NCBI GenBank assembly: GCA_963735495.1
Contig: CAVTLG010000006.1
Span: 248,001 to 312,000, forward strand
Origin: CAVTLG01 sp963735495
GTDB taxonomy: Bacteria; Chloroflexota; Ktedonobacteria; Ktedonobacterales; Ktedonobacteraceae
Length of the DNA stretch: 64,000 nucleotides
Direction of reading: 5' to 3'
Positions 36,742 to 45,689 of the stretch are shown here, one piece after another. A program made the translations under genes and the position numbers. Numbering within the stretch: position 1 is the stretch's first letter; each line of letters begins with the position of its first letter. Below the pieces are notes generated by a model, which worked only from the letters and a program-made list of their open reading frames with translations, was not told the origin of the DNA and made no database searches.

Positions 36742-37028
36742 AAAGCATCTCTCCTTATAGTATGGAATGAACTACTACTCCCTCTAGTACGTATATATTG
36801 GACCAGGAAGTTTCAACTTTCTGTTGTCCTTGCTTTACAGTGGGGCTTTGGCGCAATATACTATGGGTGAGTGTGGTTATACTGTATAAGTGGCATTGAT
36901 GGATAAAGCAGTGCAAATATGTGTAGGGGCCGAGCCAGGACAATCACAAGGGATTATTCTGACGCGAAGGCCCAACGCTGTACCTGAAGAGTTACAGAGA
37001 TACAGAGAAAAAGTGAAGGTGGGCATGC

Positions 37029-37946
37029 ATGCTATCTGCATTACCGATCTGCAAACAATGTAGGCAGCCGATCATGGGCAATTACGTGAACGCATTGGGG
37101 GCTACGTGGCACCCTGAGCATTTTGTCTGTGCGGGTTGTGGGCAGCCTCTGGAGAGTGCGCACTTTGTTATGCATGATAATGCTCCTTATCATACTGCGT
37201 GTTATGGTCAATACGTTGCAGCGCGTTGCGCCTACTGTGGGAAGCCGCTGATCGCCGAATATCTGGTAGATCAATGGGGCACGACCTACTGTAAGGCGCA
37301 CGAGGGACAGTATCCTGCCTGCTCATTCTGTGGACGCCTTGTGCCACCTGCGCAGCAGGATGGAAGTACCGAATATATCCGCTGTCCGATCTGTCATGCC
37401 AGCGCTATCGAAGCTGCTGTGGAAGCAAAACCACTCTTTGTGGAGGTGATCCACTGGGTGGGTAGCCAGGGCCTTGCGTACAACAATCTGCATCTGAATC
37501 TGGAACTCTGCAGTCGCACACGGCTGGCGGAATTATTGCAGGTGCATAGCCATACCCATTCTCTCGGAGCCACAACCAGTTCTACGTATGAGCAGAATGG
37601 ACGGGTCGTTCGCACCCAGGTCAACGGTATTGCTGTGCTGCATGGTCTGCCTGCAATGCTCTTCAAAGGCGTGACCATCCATGAACTCGGCCATGTCTGG
37701 TTGATTGTGCAGGGTATTTATGGTCTACCTTCCTGGGCTGAGGAGGGTTTCTGTGAATGTCTCTCTTATCGCTACTATGACGAAGTGAATACAGCCGAGA
37801 GTCATTATCGCGCGCATAGCGTTGAACGCAACCCAGATCCTGTGTATGGTGAAGGCTTCAGACGTATTCAGGCCCTTATTGAGCGCTATGGCTTTGTGCG
37901 CTTTCTCGAAATGCTGCGTACAACAAAGCAACTACCGCGTGGATAG
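37029..37946 (+). CDS. LIM-domain protein with DA1-like metallopeptidase domain
   Basis: 305 residues. Residues 8-58 form a canonical LIM zinc module (CKQC...HFVCAGCGQPL...HTACY). Residues about 67-125 hold a second, less regular one (CAYCGKPL, YCKAHEGQ, CSFCGRLV, CPICHASA). The C-terminal domain has the zinc-protease motif TIHELGHVWL (HELGH at about 218) followed by PSWAEEGFCECLSYRYYD, as in the DA1-like domain of plant DA1 peptidases. LIM domains are rare in bacteria. No signal peptide is seen, so the protein is probably cytoplasmic. Substrate and role are unknown. Confidence 0.88.
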   Translation: MLSALPICKQCRQPIMGNYVNALGATWHPEHFVCAGCGQPLESAHFVMHDNAPYHTACYGQYVAARCAYCGKPLIAEYLVDQWGTTYCKAHEGQYPACSFCGRLVPPAQQDGSTEYIRCPICHASAIEAAVEAKPLFVEVIHWVGSQGLAYNNLHLNLELCSRTRLAELLQVHSHTHSLGATTSSTYEQNGRVVRTQVNGIAVLHGLPAMLFKGVTIHELGHVWLIVQGIYGLPSWAEEGFCECLSYRYYDEVNTAESHYRAHSVERNPDPVYGEGFRRIQALIERYGFVRFLEMLRTTKQLPRG

Positions 37947-38027
37947 GTGATACTGTCTATTTCCTGGCGTTCAGATCTAGCCACTAGAGGTGCATTTCTG
38001 CCTGCATATTATAAGTGTTAGCTCGCT

Positions 38028-38483
38028 TTAAGCTTCTGCATTGGCTACAGCGGGACCCCATGTTGTGACTTGCTGGGGGGTAATCACGATCACTGGATAC
38101 TGTTCCAACGCCATGGTCAGGTATTGTCTATAGCGCTCCCGTAAGAGATGCAATGCACGCGGGTGGAGTGCGTCCGAAGGAAAAATGAGTTCGGCGTGGC
38201 CCTGGAGCAGAATATAGCCAAGTTGTGACCAATCATCGGTGTACTGGTCGATGAGCAAGGTGGCTGCATGGCGGGCTTCTATGTTACGAACGCGCCGCAA
38301 CCTGCGCGGAGCGACGCTCTTAGGCTTCTCATCGAGCGCGATATAGAAGTGTGTGCCGTCAAAGGCATAGCAGACGGGAACGAGAGATGGTGTCCCGTTC
38401 TCATCTGCCGTGGCGAGGCGTGCCACGCGCTGTCGTTGTACAAAGGCTGTCTCGGTTGCAGTGAGTGTGCTACGCCTGGTCAT
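38028..38483 (-). CDS. PPOX-class F420-dependent oxidoreductase
   Basis: A 151-residue flavin/F420-binding split beta-barrel of the pyridoxamine-phosphate-oxidase-like family (VARLATADENGTPSLVPVCYAF, GYILLQGHAELI). Such proteins reduce substrates with F420H2 in Actinobacteria and Chloroflexi. It begins 20 nt after the LLM-class F420 oxidoreductase on the same strand, so the two form an operon of F420-using enzymes. The substrate is unknown. Confidence 0.85.
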   Translation of the reverse strand: MTRRSTLTATETAFVQRQRVARLATADENGTPSLVPVCYAFDGTHFYIALDEKPKSVAPRRLRRVRNIEARHAATLLIDQYTDDWSQLGYILLQGHAELIFPSDALHPRALHLLRERYRQYLTMALEQYPVIVITPQQVTTWGPAVANAEA

Positions 38484-38503
38484 AAATCATCCTTACAATG
38501 ATC

Positions 38504-39412
38504 TTAGCGACCAGCAACCTGGATCTTCTCAACCTCAGGGATAATGCTGGTGGCGAGTACATCGAATGCTTCCAGATCTGCTACATTGATCAGACTAAAT
38601 ATGGCCTGATCGATACCTAGACTGGCAAGTTCTGCAAACAGGTCGATTGCCGCGTTGGGAGAAAGCGTATCATCACGGCCATCGCGCGTAATATGAAGCG
38701 CATCGAGCGTTGTTTTCTCGATCTCCTCATAGGGACGACCAAGAGCCTGGCAGTGGTCGCGCAGCACATCTAGCTTGTGCTTTAACTCGTCTTTGCCGAT
38801 GCGGGCGAAGATATTGCAGGCATCCCCGTACTGAGCCACCATGCGCAATGTCTTGCGTTCGCCAGTACCACCGATCAGGATGGGGGGATGTGGTTTCTGC
38901 ACGGATAGCGGCGAGTTAAGTGGACGCTGCAAACCATAGTGCTTGCCCTCATAGGGCTGCTCATTGCCATCCCACATCTGATGAGCAATTTGCAATGTTT
39001 CTTCCAGCCGCTCAAAGCGCTCTGCTAACGGAGGAAAGGGTACGCCCAATCCCTGGTGCTCTTCCTCGTTCCAGGCTGCGCCTATACCGAAATACGCGCG
39101 TCCATGTGAGAGCACATCCAGCGTGGTGGCCGTCTTCACCAGCAGACCTGGATGGCGATAGGTGACTCCCGTCACCATCGTGCCAAGCTTAATGTGGTTT
39201 GTATGACCGGCTGCGAAAGCCAGGGCGCTCCAGCCCTCAAGCATTTCCCGTTCAGGTGATCCGACCATACGTATTTGAAAGAAGTGATCCATAACCCATA
39301 GGCTATAGAAGCCTGCTCGCTCTGCACGTTGCGCAATGAGTGCGAATGTATCGCCAATCTGACCTGGGTCACTAGACCAGGTAAAATTGGGAACTTGCAA
39401 ACCTAGACGCAT
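38504..39412 (-). CDS. LLM-class F420-dependent oxidoreductase
   Basis: A 302-residue TIM-barrel enzyme of the luciferase-like monooxygenase superfamily. The N-terminus MRLGLQVPNFTWSSDPGQIG, the block LGTMVTGVTYRHPGLLVKTATTLDVLS and GRAYFGIGAAWNEEEHQGLG match the F420-dependent subgroup. It transfers hydride to or from coenzyme F420. It is the first gene of a two-gene operon with a PPOX-type enzyme. Confidence 0.9.
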   Translation of the reverse strand: MRLGLQVPNFTWSSDPGQIGDTFALIAQRAERAGFYSLWVMDHFFQIRMVGSPEREMLEGWSALAFAAGHTNHIKLGTMVTGVTYRHPGLLVKTATTLDVLSHGRAYFGIGAAWNEEEHQGLGVPFPPLAERFERLEETLQIAHQMWDGNEQPYEGKHYGLQRPLNSPLSVQKPHPPILIGGTGERKTLRMVAQYGDACNIFARIGKDELKHKLDVLRDHCQALGRPYEEIEKTTLDALHITRDGRDDTLSPNAAIDLFAELASLGIDQAIFSLINVADLEAFDVLATSIIPEVEKIQVAGR

Positions 39413-39838
39413 AATTTCTACGACCTTTCATAAGCAGTTTGCTATAGGTAATCCATTATTCACCTGTGTGCAGTATACAACACCCTATATTTAATGCCCA
39501 ATAGTGACAGATTTATTGATCATCCACGGGCAGAGAAGCATGCTCGACTCAATCAGGTACCAACCTATTTCTTTCCATTGAACAGTATATGTACATAGAT
39601 ATATGTATGTGTGTTTTGGTCAGCTATGAGAAGAGACAAACGTTCTATTGTGTGGTACATTTCTTCTCGTTGAACCCAATAGCGGAGCTGGTCGGGGGCT
39701 CCATCCCCTTTTAGGAGATGAGCTTGTGAATGGTTGCTCGCTTGGGAGTAGGCTGAACAATCTATAGAGCATGTTATAATAGCATCCAGACACGGCAGAA
39801 TATATCCGTTCTTGTCTGGAGTAAGGAGAAACCATACC
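39413..39838. other. Intergenic stretch, no gene recognised
   Basis: It separates the divergent F420 operon and the coiled-coil gene. AT-rich patches are present, but no clear promoter, RNA or gene could be supported. Confidence 0.4.
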
Positions 39839-40267
39839 ATGAGCATCCGCCCACGCTTGGAGGCGAGAGTAAGCGCACAAGAACGCCGCCAAATTAACCT
39901 GGACGCACGAATTGAGGAACTGGCCGAAGATATGGCAGGTAGTTTCAAACAACTATCAGAATACTTCGGTAAAATCGAGGAACGCTTTGATAAAATCGAA
40001 ACCACGATGGCGACGAAAGAAGATTTAGCCATGATGGCGACGAAAGAAGATTTAGCCATGATGGCGACGAAAGAAGACTTAGCCACGATGGCGACGAAAG
40101 AAGACTTAGCCACGATGGCGATGAAAATTGAAACCACGATGGCGACGAAAGACGAACTGGCTACGATGGCGACGAAAGACGACCTGACCACGACGGAAAC
40201 CCGTATCCTTGATGCATTTAAGCAAATGCTTACACTGATAAGTCCACAAAGTCCCCCTTCACAGTAA
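39839..40267 (+). CDS. Coiled-coil protein with tandem MATKEDLA repeats
   Basis: 142 residues from the ATG at 39839, which has AAGGAGA 9 nt upstream. The N-terminal half is a charged helix (LEARVSAQERRQINLDARIE...GKIEERFDKIET). Then come seven 8-9-residue units: MATKEDLAM twice, MATKEDLAT twice, MAMKIETT, MATKDELAT and MATKDDLTT. The C-terminus is a short helix (TRILDAFKQMLTLIS). No signal peptide or membrane segment is present. It probably forms an oligomeric coiled coil. The function is unknown. Confidence 0.75.
   Translation: MSIRPRLEARVSAQERRQINLDARIEELAEDMAGSFKQLSEYFGKIEERFDKIETTMATKEDLAMMATKEDLAMMATKEDLATMATKEDLATMAMKIETTMATKDELATMATKDDLTTTETRILDAFKQMLTLISPQSPPSQ
40007..40192 (+). repeat. 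Tandem 27-bp coding repeats
   Basis: Units starting ATGGCGACGAAAGAAGA, mostly 27 bp long with one of 24 bp, encode the MATKEDLA units. The first four are almost identical at DNA level, so unit number can be expected to change by slippage or recombination. Confidence 0.85.
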
Positions 40268-40320
40268 ATGATAAACAAAGCCTTTAGAGCCTAAAAAACT
40301 AAATTAGGCTCTATTAAAAA

Positions 40321-40404
40321 ATGTCATAGAACCTGGCTGGTTCATGCACACTTTTATAGAATATGTCATAGAACCTGGCTGGTTCATGCACACTTTTATA
40401 GAAT
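40321..40404. repeat. Two perfect tandem 42-bp direct repeats
   Basis: The 42-bp unit beginning ATGTCATAGAACCTGGC occurs twice without a gap (40321-40362, 40363-40404) in the spacer after the coiled-coil gene. The inner part AACCTGGCTGGTT is itself partly palindromic. Confidence 0.9.
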
Positions 40405-40564
40405 ATGCAAGACACTTATACTCATTTCCTCGTACAACTCAATTTTCTCTTATTTTGGGCCTGTAATGGCCTTGACTTTAAGGGCTCATGTAATGCTTAA
40501 TTATGGCAGTGCGTTTTCTGGTAGTTGTTCCTTGCAGCAGAATGATAAAAGAAAAGGGAAAGAA

Positions 40565-40807
40565 ATGATGAGGAAGGCATATGGGCCTGTGATAAAGCAA
40601 GTGGACCAAAAATATGGTATCTGTTCGGTATGCAAACGTTCGGTGAAAAATATTAATCGATGTGACTCATGCAAATTGCTGTTTTGTGTACAATGTTGGA
40701 ACCCCAGTAAGGAAGCGTTGGATCTATGCAACGATTGCTGGAATGACCTTAATCATCTTCATGACTATGAACAATGGAGAATGCTAGAGGAAAAGGTGAA
40801 TGATTAG
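40565..40807 (+). CDS. Small zinc-ribbon-like protein, 80 residues
   Basis: Not a named family. From the ATG at 40565 (MMRKAYGPVIKQVDQ) it has four C-x2-C pairs (CSVCKRS, CDSCKLLFC, CVQCWN, CNDCW), likely binding two zinc ions in a cross-brace (FYVE/B-box-like) arrangement. The tail is acidic and aromatic. An upstream ATG at 40466 would add 33 residues without a good ribosome site. It is probably cytoplasmic. The role is unknown. Confidence 0.6.
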   Translation: MMRKAYGPVIKQVDQKYGICSVCKRSVKNINRCDSCKLLFCVQCWNPSKEALDLCNDCWNDLNHLHDYEQWRMLEEKVND

Positions 40808-40982
40808 TGAAAACTATGTTCCCTGCATTTTCCATAGGGGATGTGTGCTGAAATAGCGTTTGGCTTCAGCTCGCTCCTGGTGAAACGTGTGCGCGTGCCA
40901 AACACTATCTTTTAGAAAAGCATACCAGCGAGGACGCTATACTACCATCACTGATACCTGTTTATTTGGAGTGGAGAAGGCT

Positions 40983-41372
40983 TTATTTCACGATAATGGT
41001 CAAATTCATGCCTGGGTGAACAGTGCAGTATAAATGGAATGTCCCGGCTGTATTAAACGGCCCGATGGTCTGGCTACCAAAGCTACCAACGGTGTCATTC
41101 ACTTTTGGTGCACCTGTCTCTACTCTTGGTATGGGATTATCATTGCTATCCCATGTGCCGTTTGTAATGATGTGTACGGTAGCGGTATCGTTGACCAACG
41201 TGATGGTCTGCCCCTTTTTGATCGTGATAGATGATTGTGCGAAGGTGGTGTCAGTGAGGTGGACCGTATTTTGCCCACTAGCTGCTGAAGTGCTTCCCCC
41301 ACAGGCTACTGCCAGCAGCATAAGGATCACTAACAGGCTTGCTAAGGATACTGCTTGCCAGATGTTTTTCAT
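40983..41372 (-). CDS. Cupredoxin-like lipoprotein
   Basis: 129 residues. A lipoprotein signal ends in LLAVAC with the lipidation Cys followed by GGSTS, so the protein is tethered outside the membrane. The rest is a plastocyanin/azurin-type beta-sandwich (VHLTDTTFAQSSITIKKGQTITLVND). The type-1 copper ligands are His in TVHIITNGTW and Cys, His and Met in YCTVHPGMNL. It is probably a small electron carrier or copper-binding protein. It is a single gene on the minus strand. Confidence 0.9.
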   Translation of the reverse strand: MKNIWQAVSLASLLVILMLLAVACGGSTSAASGQNTVHLTDTTFAQSSITIKKGQTITLVNDTATVHIITNGTWDSNDNPIPRVETGAPKVNDTVGSFGSQTIGPFNTAGTFHLYCTVHPGMNLTIIVK

Positions 41373-41768
41373 AAGTATGCTTGATTACTCCCTACAAAAT
41401 GACTGGGCGCGCTTGCTATCAGTCGGTGCGCTGCCCTTTGTCTCAATGTGTCTATGATAGATGGTCCCAGGGCCATCGCTTATACTCTATTTTATCTTCT
41501 GTATTATAGCAGGAAAGGATCGTAGTGGTCTATGCTCGTGTCTCTGCCAATGAGAACCGCTAACCTGGACGCGCAAGCAGAGCATTTATGCGCCTACTGC
41601 ACCGCGAAGGGTTGGAAAGTGGTGAAGGTATTGTAGCGTAAGGTGTGCTACAATAAAATTGTGGGTTGCCGTTATTGCTAGCTTGCCAGGAAACCGTTTA
41701 CGAGCAAACATCTTACCGCCTGAGCAGATTTGTCCCATGGTTTGTGCTGAATGATACGCAAACGAGCC

Positions 41769-41797
41769 TTGATATGCGTGTGTGATGAGCATATAAT
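41769..41797 (+). promoter_or_regulatory. Promoter of the lacI-type gene
   Basis: TTGATA (41769-41774), exactly 17 nt, TATAAT (41792-41797). Transcription would start near 41804, leaving a 5' leader of about 125 nt before the ATG. Confidence 0.75.
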
Positions 41798-41930
41798 GCT
41801 CTGCGATAGTGTTGCATGATCCATGGAACTACCATGGAAGGTACATGAGCTTGTGAGGTGTGGCAAACGGTACCCTGGCCGGGCTTTATTCGTGCATCAT
41901 TTTTTATTAACAACAAACGAGGAGTAAAGC

Positions 41931-43058
41931 ATGCCAAAGCCCGATAGTGCAACGGAAACACAACTGCAAAAACCAATCACGATACGTGAAGTAGCCAAAC
42001 TGGCAGATGTTTCTGTGGCGACCGTTTCTCGTGTTCTCAATGGTTCCACCAGGGTTGATCCGCAGCTTGCGGAGCGTGTACAGGCTGCTGTGACTACCCT
42101 TAAATATCGACCCAGCAGGGCGGCACGTGTGCTGGCAGGCAGAAGCTCGGCGTTACTTGGGTTACTCGTTACTGATATGCAAAACCCCTTTTATATGGAT
42201 CTGGTGCGTGGCGTTGAAGAGGTTGTGCAGCGGCATGGCTACCTGCTTATTATTTGCAATACCGTCGAAGATCCCAGCAAAGAAGAACTGTATATTGATG
42301 TCCTGGCAGCGCAAGCTGTAGCAGGCGCTATTATCGTTCCCACGCAGGAGCGTTTGCCATCATTGGAGTTGCTCAGGGCACGTCGTATTCCGGCTGTCAT
42401 CGTTGACCGACGCATAAAAGACCGCTCGGTAGATACGGTACTGATCGACGATGTGGCCGCCGCCAAAGAAGCGGTCACGCATTTGATCAACAATGGCTAT
42501 CGGCGTATCGGGGTTATCACTGGCCCCAAAGCAGTCACGAATGCAACTGAACGTATCCTCGGGTATCGTCAGGCATTGCAGGAAGCAGGCATTCCGCTAG
42601 ATTCTGCCCTGGAGCAGCGCGGGTCACTGATCAACGCCGAGGCTGGCGAGTCCCTTACCCATAAATTATTGAATGTTGATCCACCTATCGACGCTCTGCT
42701 TGCTGCGAACAATAGAATAACCGTCGGTGCTTTGCGAGCACTGCATACGCGCAATAAGCGTGTCCCCGAGGATGTTGCGCTGGTGAGCTTTGGAGAAGTA
42801 GACTGGGCTGTGCCCGATCTGATGTCGATTACCACGGTGATGCAGTCGCCTTACGAGTTGGGCAGTGCGGCGGCTAACCGGCTCTTGCAGCGCATGCAAA
42901 AGCCCGATGCTCCCAAGCAGGAGATCATTCTACAACACCAATTGGAGGTGCGCATGTCGTCCAGTCCACGCTCTCTGCTGGATACGAGTGCCCCTGGCAG
43001 GCGCAACACAAAAACGAAAAAGCAGAGCGATGGCTCTGTTGTGAAAAGCACATCATAG
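41931..43058 (+). CDS. LacI family transcriptional regulator
   Basis: 375 residues. The N-terminal helix-turn-helix and hinge are typical (TIREVAKLADVSVATVSRVLNGSTRVDPQLAERVQAAVTTLKYRPSRAARVLA, about 17-70). A periplasmic-binding-protein-like effector domain follows (SALLGLLVTDMQNPFYMDLVRGVEE, INNGYRRIGVITGP, ALVSFGEVDWAVPDLMSITTV). The last 30 residues are basic and Ser/Thr-rich, longer than usual. No sugar-use operon is adjacent, so the regulon and inducer are unknown. The start has an ACGAGGAG site. Confidence 0.93.
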   Translation: MPKPDSATETQLQKPITIREVAKLADVSVATVSRVLNGSTRVDPQLAERVQAAVTTLKYRPSRAARVLAGRSSALLGLLVTDMQNPFYMDLVRGVEEVVQRHGYLLIICNTVEDPSKEELYIDVLAAQAVAGAIIVPTQERLPSLELLRARRIPAVIVDRRIKDRSVDTVLIDDVAAAKEAVTHLINNGYRRIGVITGPKAVTNATERILGYRQALQEAGIPLDSALEQRGSLINAEAGESLTHKLLNVDPPIDALLAANNRITVGALRALHTRNKRVPEDVALVSFGEVDWAVPDLMSITTVMQSPYELGSAAANRLLQRMQKPDAPKQEIILQHQLEVRMSSSPRSLLDTSAPGRRNTKTKKQSDGSVVKSTS

Positions 43059-43110
43059 GTGTGAAACCGCTTTCCCCATAGTGTTCTGATGAGAGTAAGA
43101 GGAACAGATC

Positions 43111-43338
43111 ATGAAACCAGTTAGAATCATTGTCGAAAACCATGTAGACGGTTATGTGGTGTATCCATTAGGGTTGAAAGGCGTTATTGTTGGAGAAGGT
43201 GGTAGCTATGAGGAGGCGCTGGCGGATGTGAAATCAGCCATACGATTTCATCTTGAGACCTTTGGCCCGCATATCTTCGATACGGATTCTCCTGTTCTGG
43301 AAGCTTTTGTTGCAGAGGTGGGAGTAGCCCTCTCGTGA
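43111..43338 (+). CDS. Orphan HicB-like antitoxin-fold protein
   Basis: 75 residues with the HicB-like partial RNase-H fold (IIVENHVDGYVVYPLGLKGVIVGEGGSYEEALADVKSAIRFHLETFG). HicB normally neutralises the HicA mRNA interferase, but no HicA-like gene is present on either side, and there is no DNA-binding C-terminal domain. It may act alone or pair with a distant toxin. It lies 52 nt after the lacI-type gene and could share its transcript. Confidence 0.75.
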   Translation: MKPVRIIVENHVDGYVVYPLGLKGVIVGEGGSYEEALADVKSAIRFHLETFGPHIFDTDSPVLEAFVAEVGVALS

Positions 43339-43383
43339 CCCATTTCCCTATTGACGGTGCCCAAGATGAAAGTCAATTGCGGC

Positions 43384-43412
43384 TTGACATGTTCTGGGGG
43401 ATAGTGTATGCT
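43384..43412 (+). promoter_or_regulatory. Promoter of the proS T-box leader
   Basis: TTGACA (43384-43389), 17 nt, TATGCT (43407-43412), directly upstream of the T-box. Confidence 0.75.
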
Positions 43413-43440
43413 TTGCTCCAATCAAGCGAATAGGAATAAT

Positions 43441-43687
43441 GCGCTGATCAGGATTAGTAGGCACTGGTGTTATCGCGTAGCGAGCCGAGAGAGTGCAAGT
43501 CGGTAGATGAATACTGTGTTGAACCCGCCTGAGAGCGTCAGTGAGGAGCTGACCGGCTATCTTCGCCGTTATCGGGAGGAGCGGTTATTGTTTGACCGCG
43601 TGAGTGGGATTATGCTGTGAGGTATGATTCAAAATGAGGTGGTACCACGGGTAATGTGCTCGTCCTTGAAGGGGGCGAAGTTTTTTT
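43441..43687 (+). promoter_or_regulatory. T-box riboswitch of proS (proline specifier)
   Basis: The leader has the standard Stem I elements: AGTAG on the 5' side of the specifier loop, AGCGAGCCGAGAGAG, and GAACCC-G on the 3' side. The T-box antiterminator sequence TGGTACCACGG is at 43640-43650, followed by a terminator stem and a T7 run. The specifier after GAA is CCC (43524-43526), a proline codon followed by the expected purine, which agrees with the downstream proS. Uncharged tRNA-Pro would favour read-through. Confidence 0.92.
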
Positions 43688-43731
43688 ATGCTTGTTTCTT
43701 GCTAGAGAGATAGAAAGGGAACTCTACTTAT

Positions 43732-45183
43732 ATGAGCAACGAAGAGAAGTTCGTTGAGGATATTGTCGACCAGGACGACAATTTTTCGATGTGGTACAAC
43801 CAGGTTGTACGTAAGGCGGAACTGGCTGATTATGCACCGGTACGTGGCTGTATGATTATCCGGCCATATGGCTATGCGCTGTGGGAAAACATTCAGCATC
43901 TTCTGGATACCCGTTTTAAAGAGACTGATGTTGTGAATGCCTACTTTCCTTTGCTCATTCCCCGCAGCTTTCTGGAAAAGGAGGCCGAGCATATTGAAGG
44001 TTTTGCACCTGAAGTGGCCTGGGTGACGCGCGGTGGTGGTGAGGAATTGGAAGAGCCACTGGCTATTCGCCCGACCAGTGAGACCATTATTGGCCATACC
44101 TATGCGAAATGGATTCAGAGCTACCGAGATCTGCCGTTATTGCTCAATCAGTGGAACAACGTTATGCGCTGGGAGAAGCGTACGACATTGTTTCTGCGCA
44201 CCTCTGAGTTCCTCTGGCAGGAAGGTCATACCGCTCATCGTACGCTGGAAGAGGCGGAGGAGCGTACGCGCCTGATGCTTGAGGTCTATCGCGCTTTCGC
44301 CGAGGAGGACGCGGCTATGCCGGTGATTGTTGGTCGCAAAAGTGAGAACGAAAAGTTTGCTGGCGCGTTGCGTACCTACTCCATCGAAGCCTTGATGGGT
44401 GATGGCAAAGCCTTACAGGCGGGTACCAGTCATAATCTGGGCGATAATTTTGCGCGTAGCTTTGATATCCAGTTTCTGGATGCCGATGGGCAGCGCAAGT
44501 ATTGCTCGACCACCAGTTGGGGCATGAGTACGCGTATGATTGGCGGTATCATTATGGTACATGGTGACAAAGCTGGTCTGATCATGCCACCACGCCTGGC
44601 ACCGCACCAGGTTGTGATTGTGCCGATCTGGCGCAAGGAGCACGAGAAGGCTCTGGTCAATGAGCAGGTAGATCGTGTGGAGAAGCTGCTTAAGGGCAAA
44701 GTGCGCGTGAAAGTGGATCGTAGTGATAACACACCTGGCTGGAAGTACAACGAGTGGGAAATGCGTGGTGTGCCTGTGCGTATGGAGATTGGTCCGCGCG
44801 ACGTGCAGAACAATAGCGTGATGCTTGTGCGGCGCGACAATCGGGTCAAAGAAGCGGTCTCGGTGGATGCCTTAGAGACGCGTCTGCCCGCCTTATTAGC
44901 GGAAATCCAGCAAGCACTCTATCAGCGCGCACTGGCGTATAGAGAAGAGCATACGCACTACACCGACAGCTATGACGAATTCAAGCAAATTATTGCGGAG
45001 AAGCGCGGTTTTGTACGGGTGAAGTGGGCTGAAGACAGTGCCGCCGAACTGGCAATTAAGGAGGAGACAAAAGCGACCTTGCGCGTTATTCCATTTGACC
45101 AGCCCGAGGGGGGCGTCAAGGGCAAATGTATCTACACGGGAAAGCCCGCGACCTGTGAGGCCATTTTTGCTCGCGCTTACTAG
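43732..45183 (+). CDS. proS: Prolyl-tRNA synthetase (archaeal/eukaryotic-type, ProS type 3)
   Basis: 483 residues, the short class without an inserted editing domain. Class II motif 1 precedes RSFLEKEAEHIEGFAPEVAWVT. Motif 2 is seen in NVMRWEKRTTLFLRTSEFLWQEGHTAH, and motif 3 lies in STTSWGMSTRMIGG. An anticodon-binding domain and a C-terminal zinc-binding-like region follow, the latter with few cysteines (KCIYTGKPATCEA). It charges tRNA-Pro with proline and is controlled by the proline T-box just upstream. Confidence 0.96.
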   Translation: MSNEEKFVEDIVDQDDNFSMWYNQVVRKAELADYAPVRGCMIIRPYGYALWENIQHLLDTRFKETDVVNAYFPLLIPRSFLEKEAEHIEGFAPEVAWVTRGGGEELEEPLAIRPTSETIIGHTYAKWIQSYRDLPLLLNQWNNVMRWEKRTTLFLRTSEFLWQEGHTAHRTLEEAEERTRLMLEVYRAFAEEDAAMPVIVGRKSENEKFAGALRTYSIEALMGDGKALQAGTSHNLGDNFARSFDIQFLDADGQRKYCSTTSWGMSTRMIGGIIMVHGDKAGLIMPPRLAPHQVVIVPIWRKEHEKALVNEQVDRVEKLLKGKVRVKVDRSDNTPGWKYNEWEMRGVPVRMEIGPRDVQNNSVMLVRRDNRVKEAVSVDALETRLPALLAEIQQALYQRALAYREEHTHYTDSYDEFKQIIAEKRGFVRVKWAEDSAAELAIKEETKATLRVIPFDQPEGGVKGKCIYTGKPATCEAIFARAY

Positions 45184-45427
45184 TTTCAGTACCCTCAAGC
45201 GGGTCAAGGAACCATCTTAAACAGTCAGAAACGAAGCTGCCGCTTCTAGCCTTCGGCTCATCTGACTGAGAGGAGTAAAAAAAGGACTCCAGCCGCCCTA
45301 CCCAGGATAAATTGTACACACAAAATCCTCAGAGGCCAAGTGAAAATGCACGAGGAACGTGGGTGTGATAAGGGTTGTTGAGACTGTGATGTGCCATGTC
45401 TATGGGGAAAGAGTCAGAAAGGCATGG

Positions 45428-45449
45428 GGATGCTCTTTAAAGAGCATCC
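45428..45449. repeat. Perfect 22-bp palindrome after proS
   Basis: Arms GGATGCTCTTT and AAAGAGCATCC with no spacer. It lies in the 500-bp gene-free gap between proS and csaA. Confidence 0.7.
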
Positions 45450-45514
45450 AGTGCTTCTCATTGGCCAATCAGGCGGTTGCAAACTTGCGCGCGATTCATC
45501 GCTTGAGAACGGTA

Positions 45515-45536
45515 CGGACATGATTTATCATGTCCG
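45515..45536. repeat. Second palindrome between proS and csaA
   Basis: CGGACATGAT-TT-ATCATGTCCG, 65 bp after the first palindrome. It could be an operator or a transcript-end structure. The rest of the gap (45184-45689) shows no gene. Confidence 0.65.
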
Positions 45537-45689
45537 CCGCTTTCCTATGGACCTGCTTGATCCGTAGCTTATATATCGCCGTAAAGCTTGTGGCCTGCTT
45601 TATTGGCGATTGCATATGCAGAGCGTCTACAAAGAATTTTTGTGGCCTATAATAGAACTGACAAAAGCAGAAAAAAGGAGGGTGCTTGA

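Noticed and set aside
40007..40192. Regular 27-bp repeats considered as a CRISPR array
   Set aside because: The repeats are contiguous with no spacers, in frame within a gene with a good start site, and no cas genes are nearby.
43111..43338. A complete HicAB toxin-antitoxin pair
   Set aside because: Only the HicB-like half is present. Neither the 50 bp upstream nor the T-box region downstream encodes a HicA-like protein.
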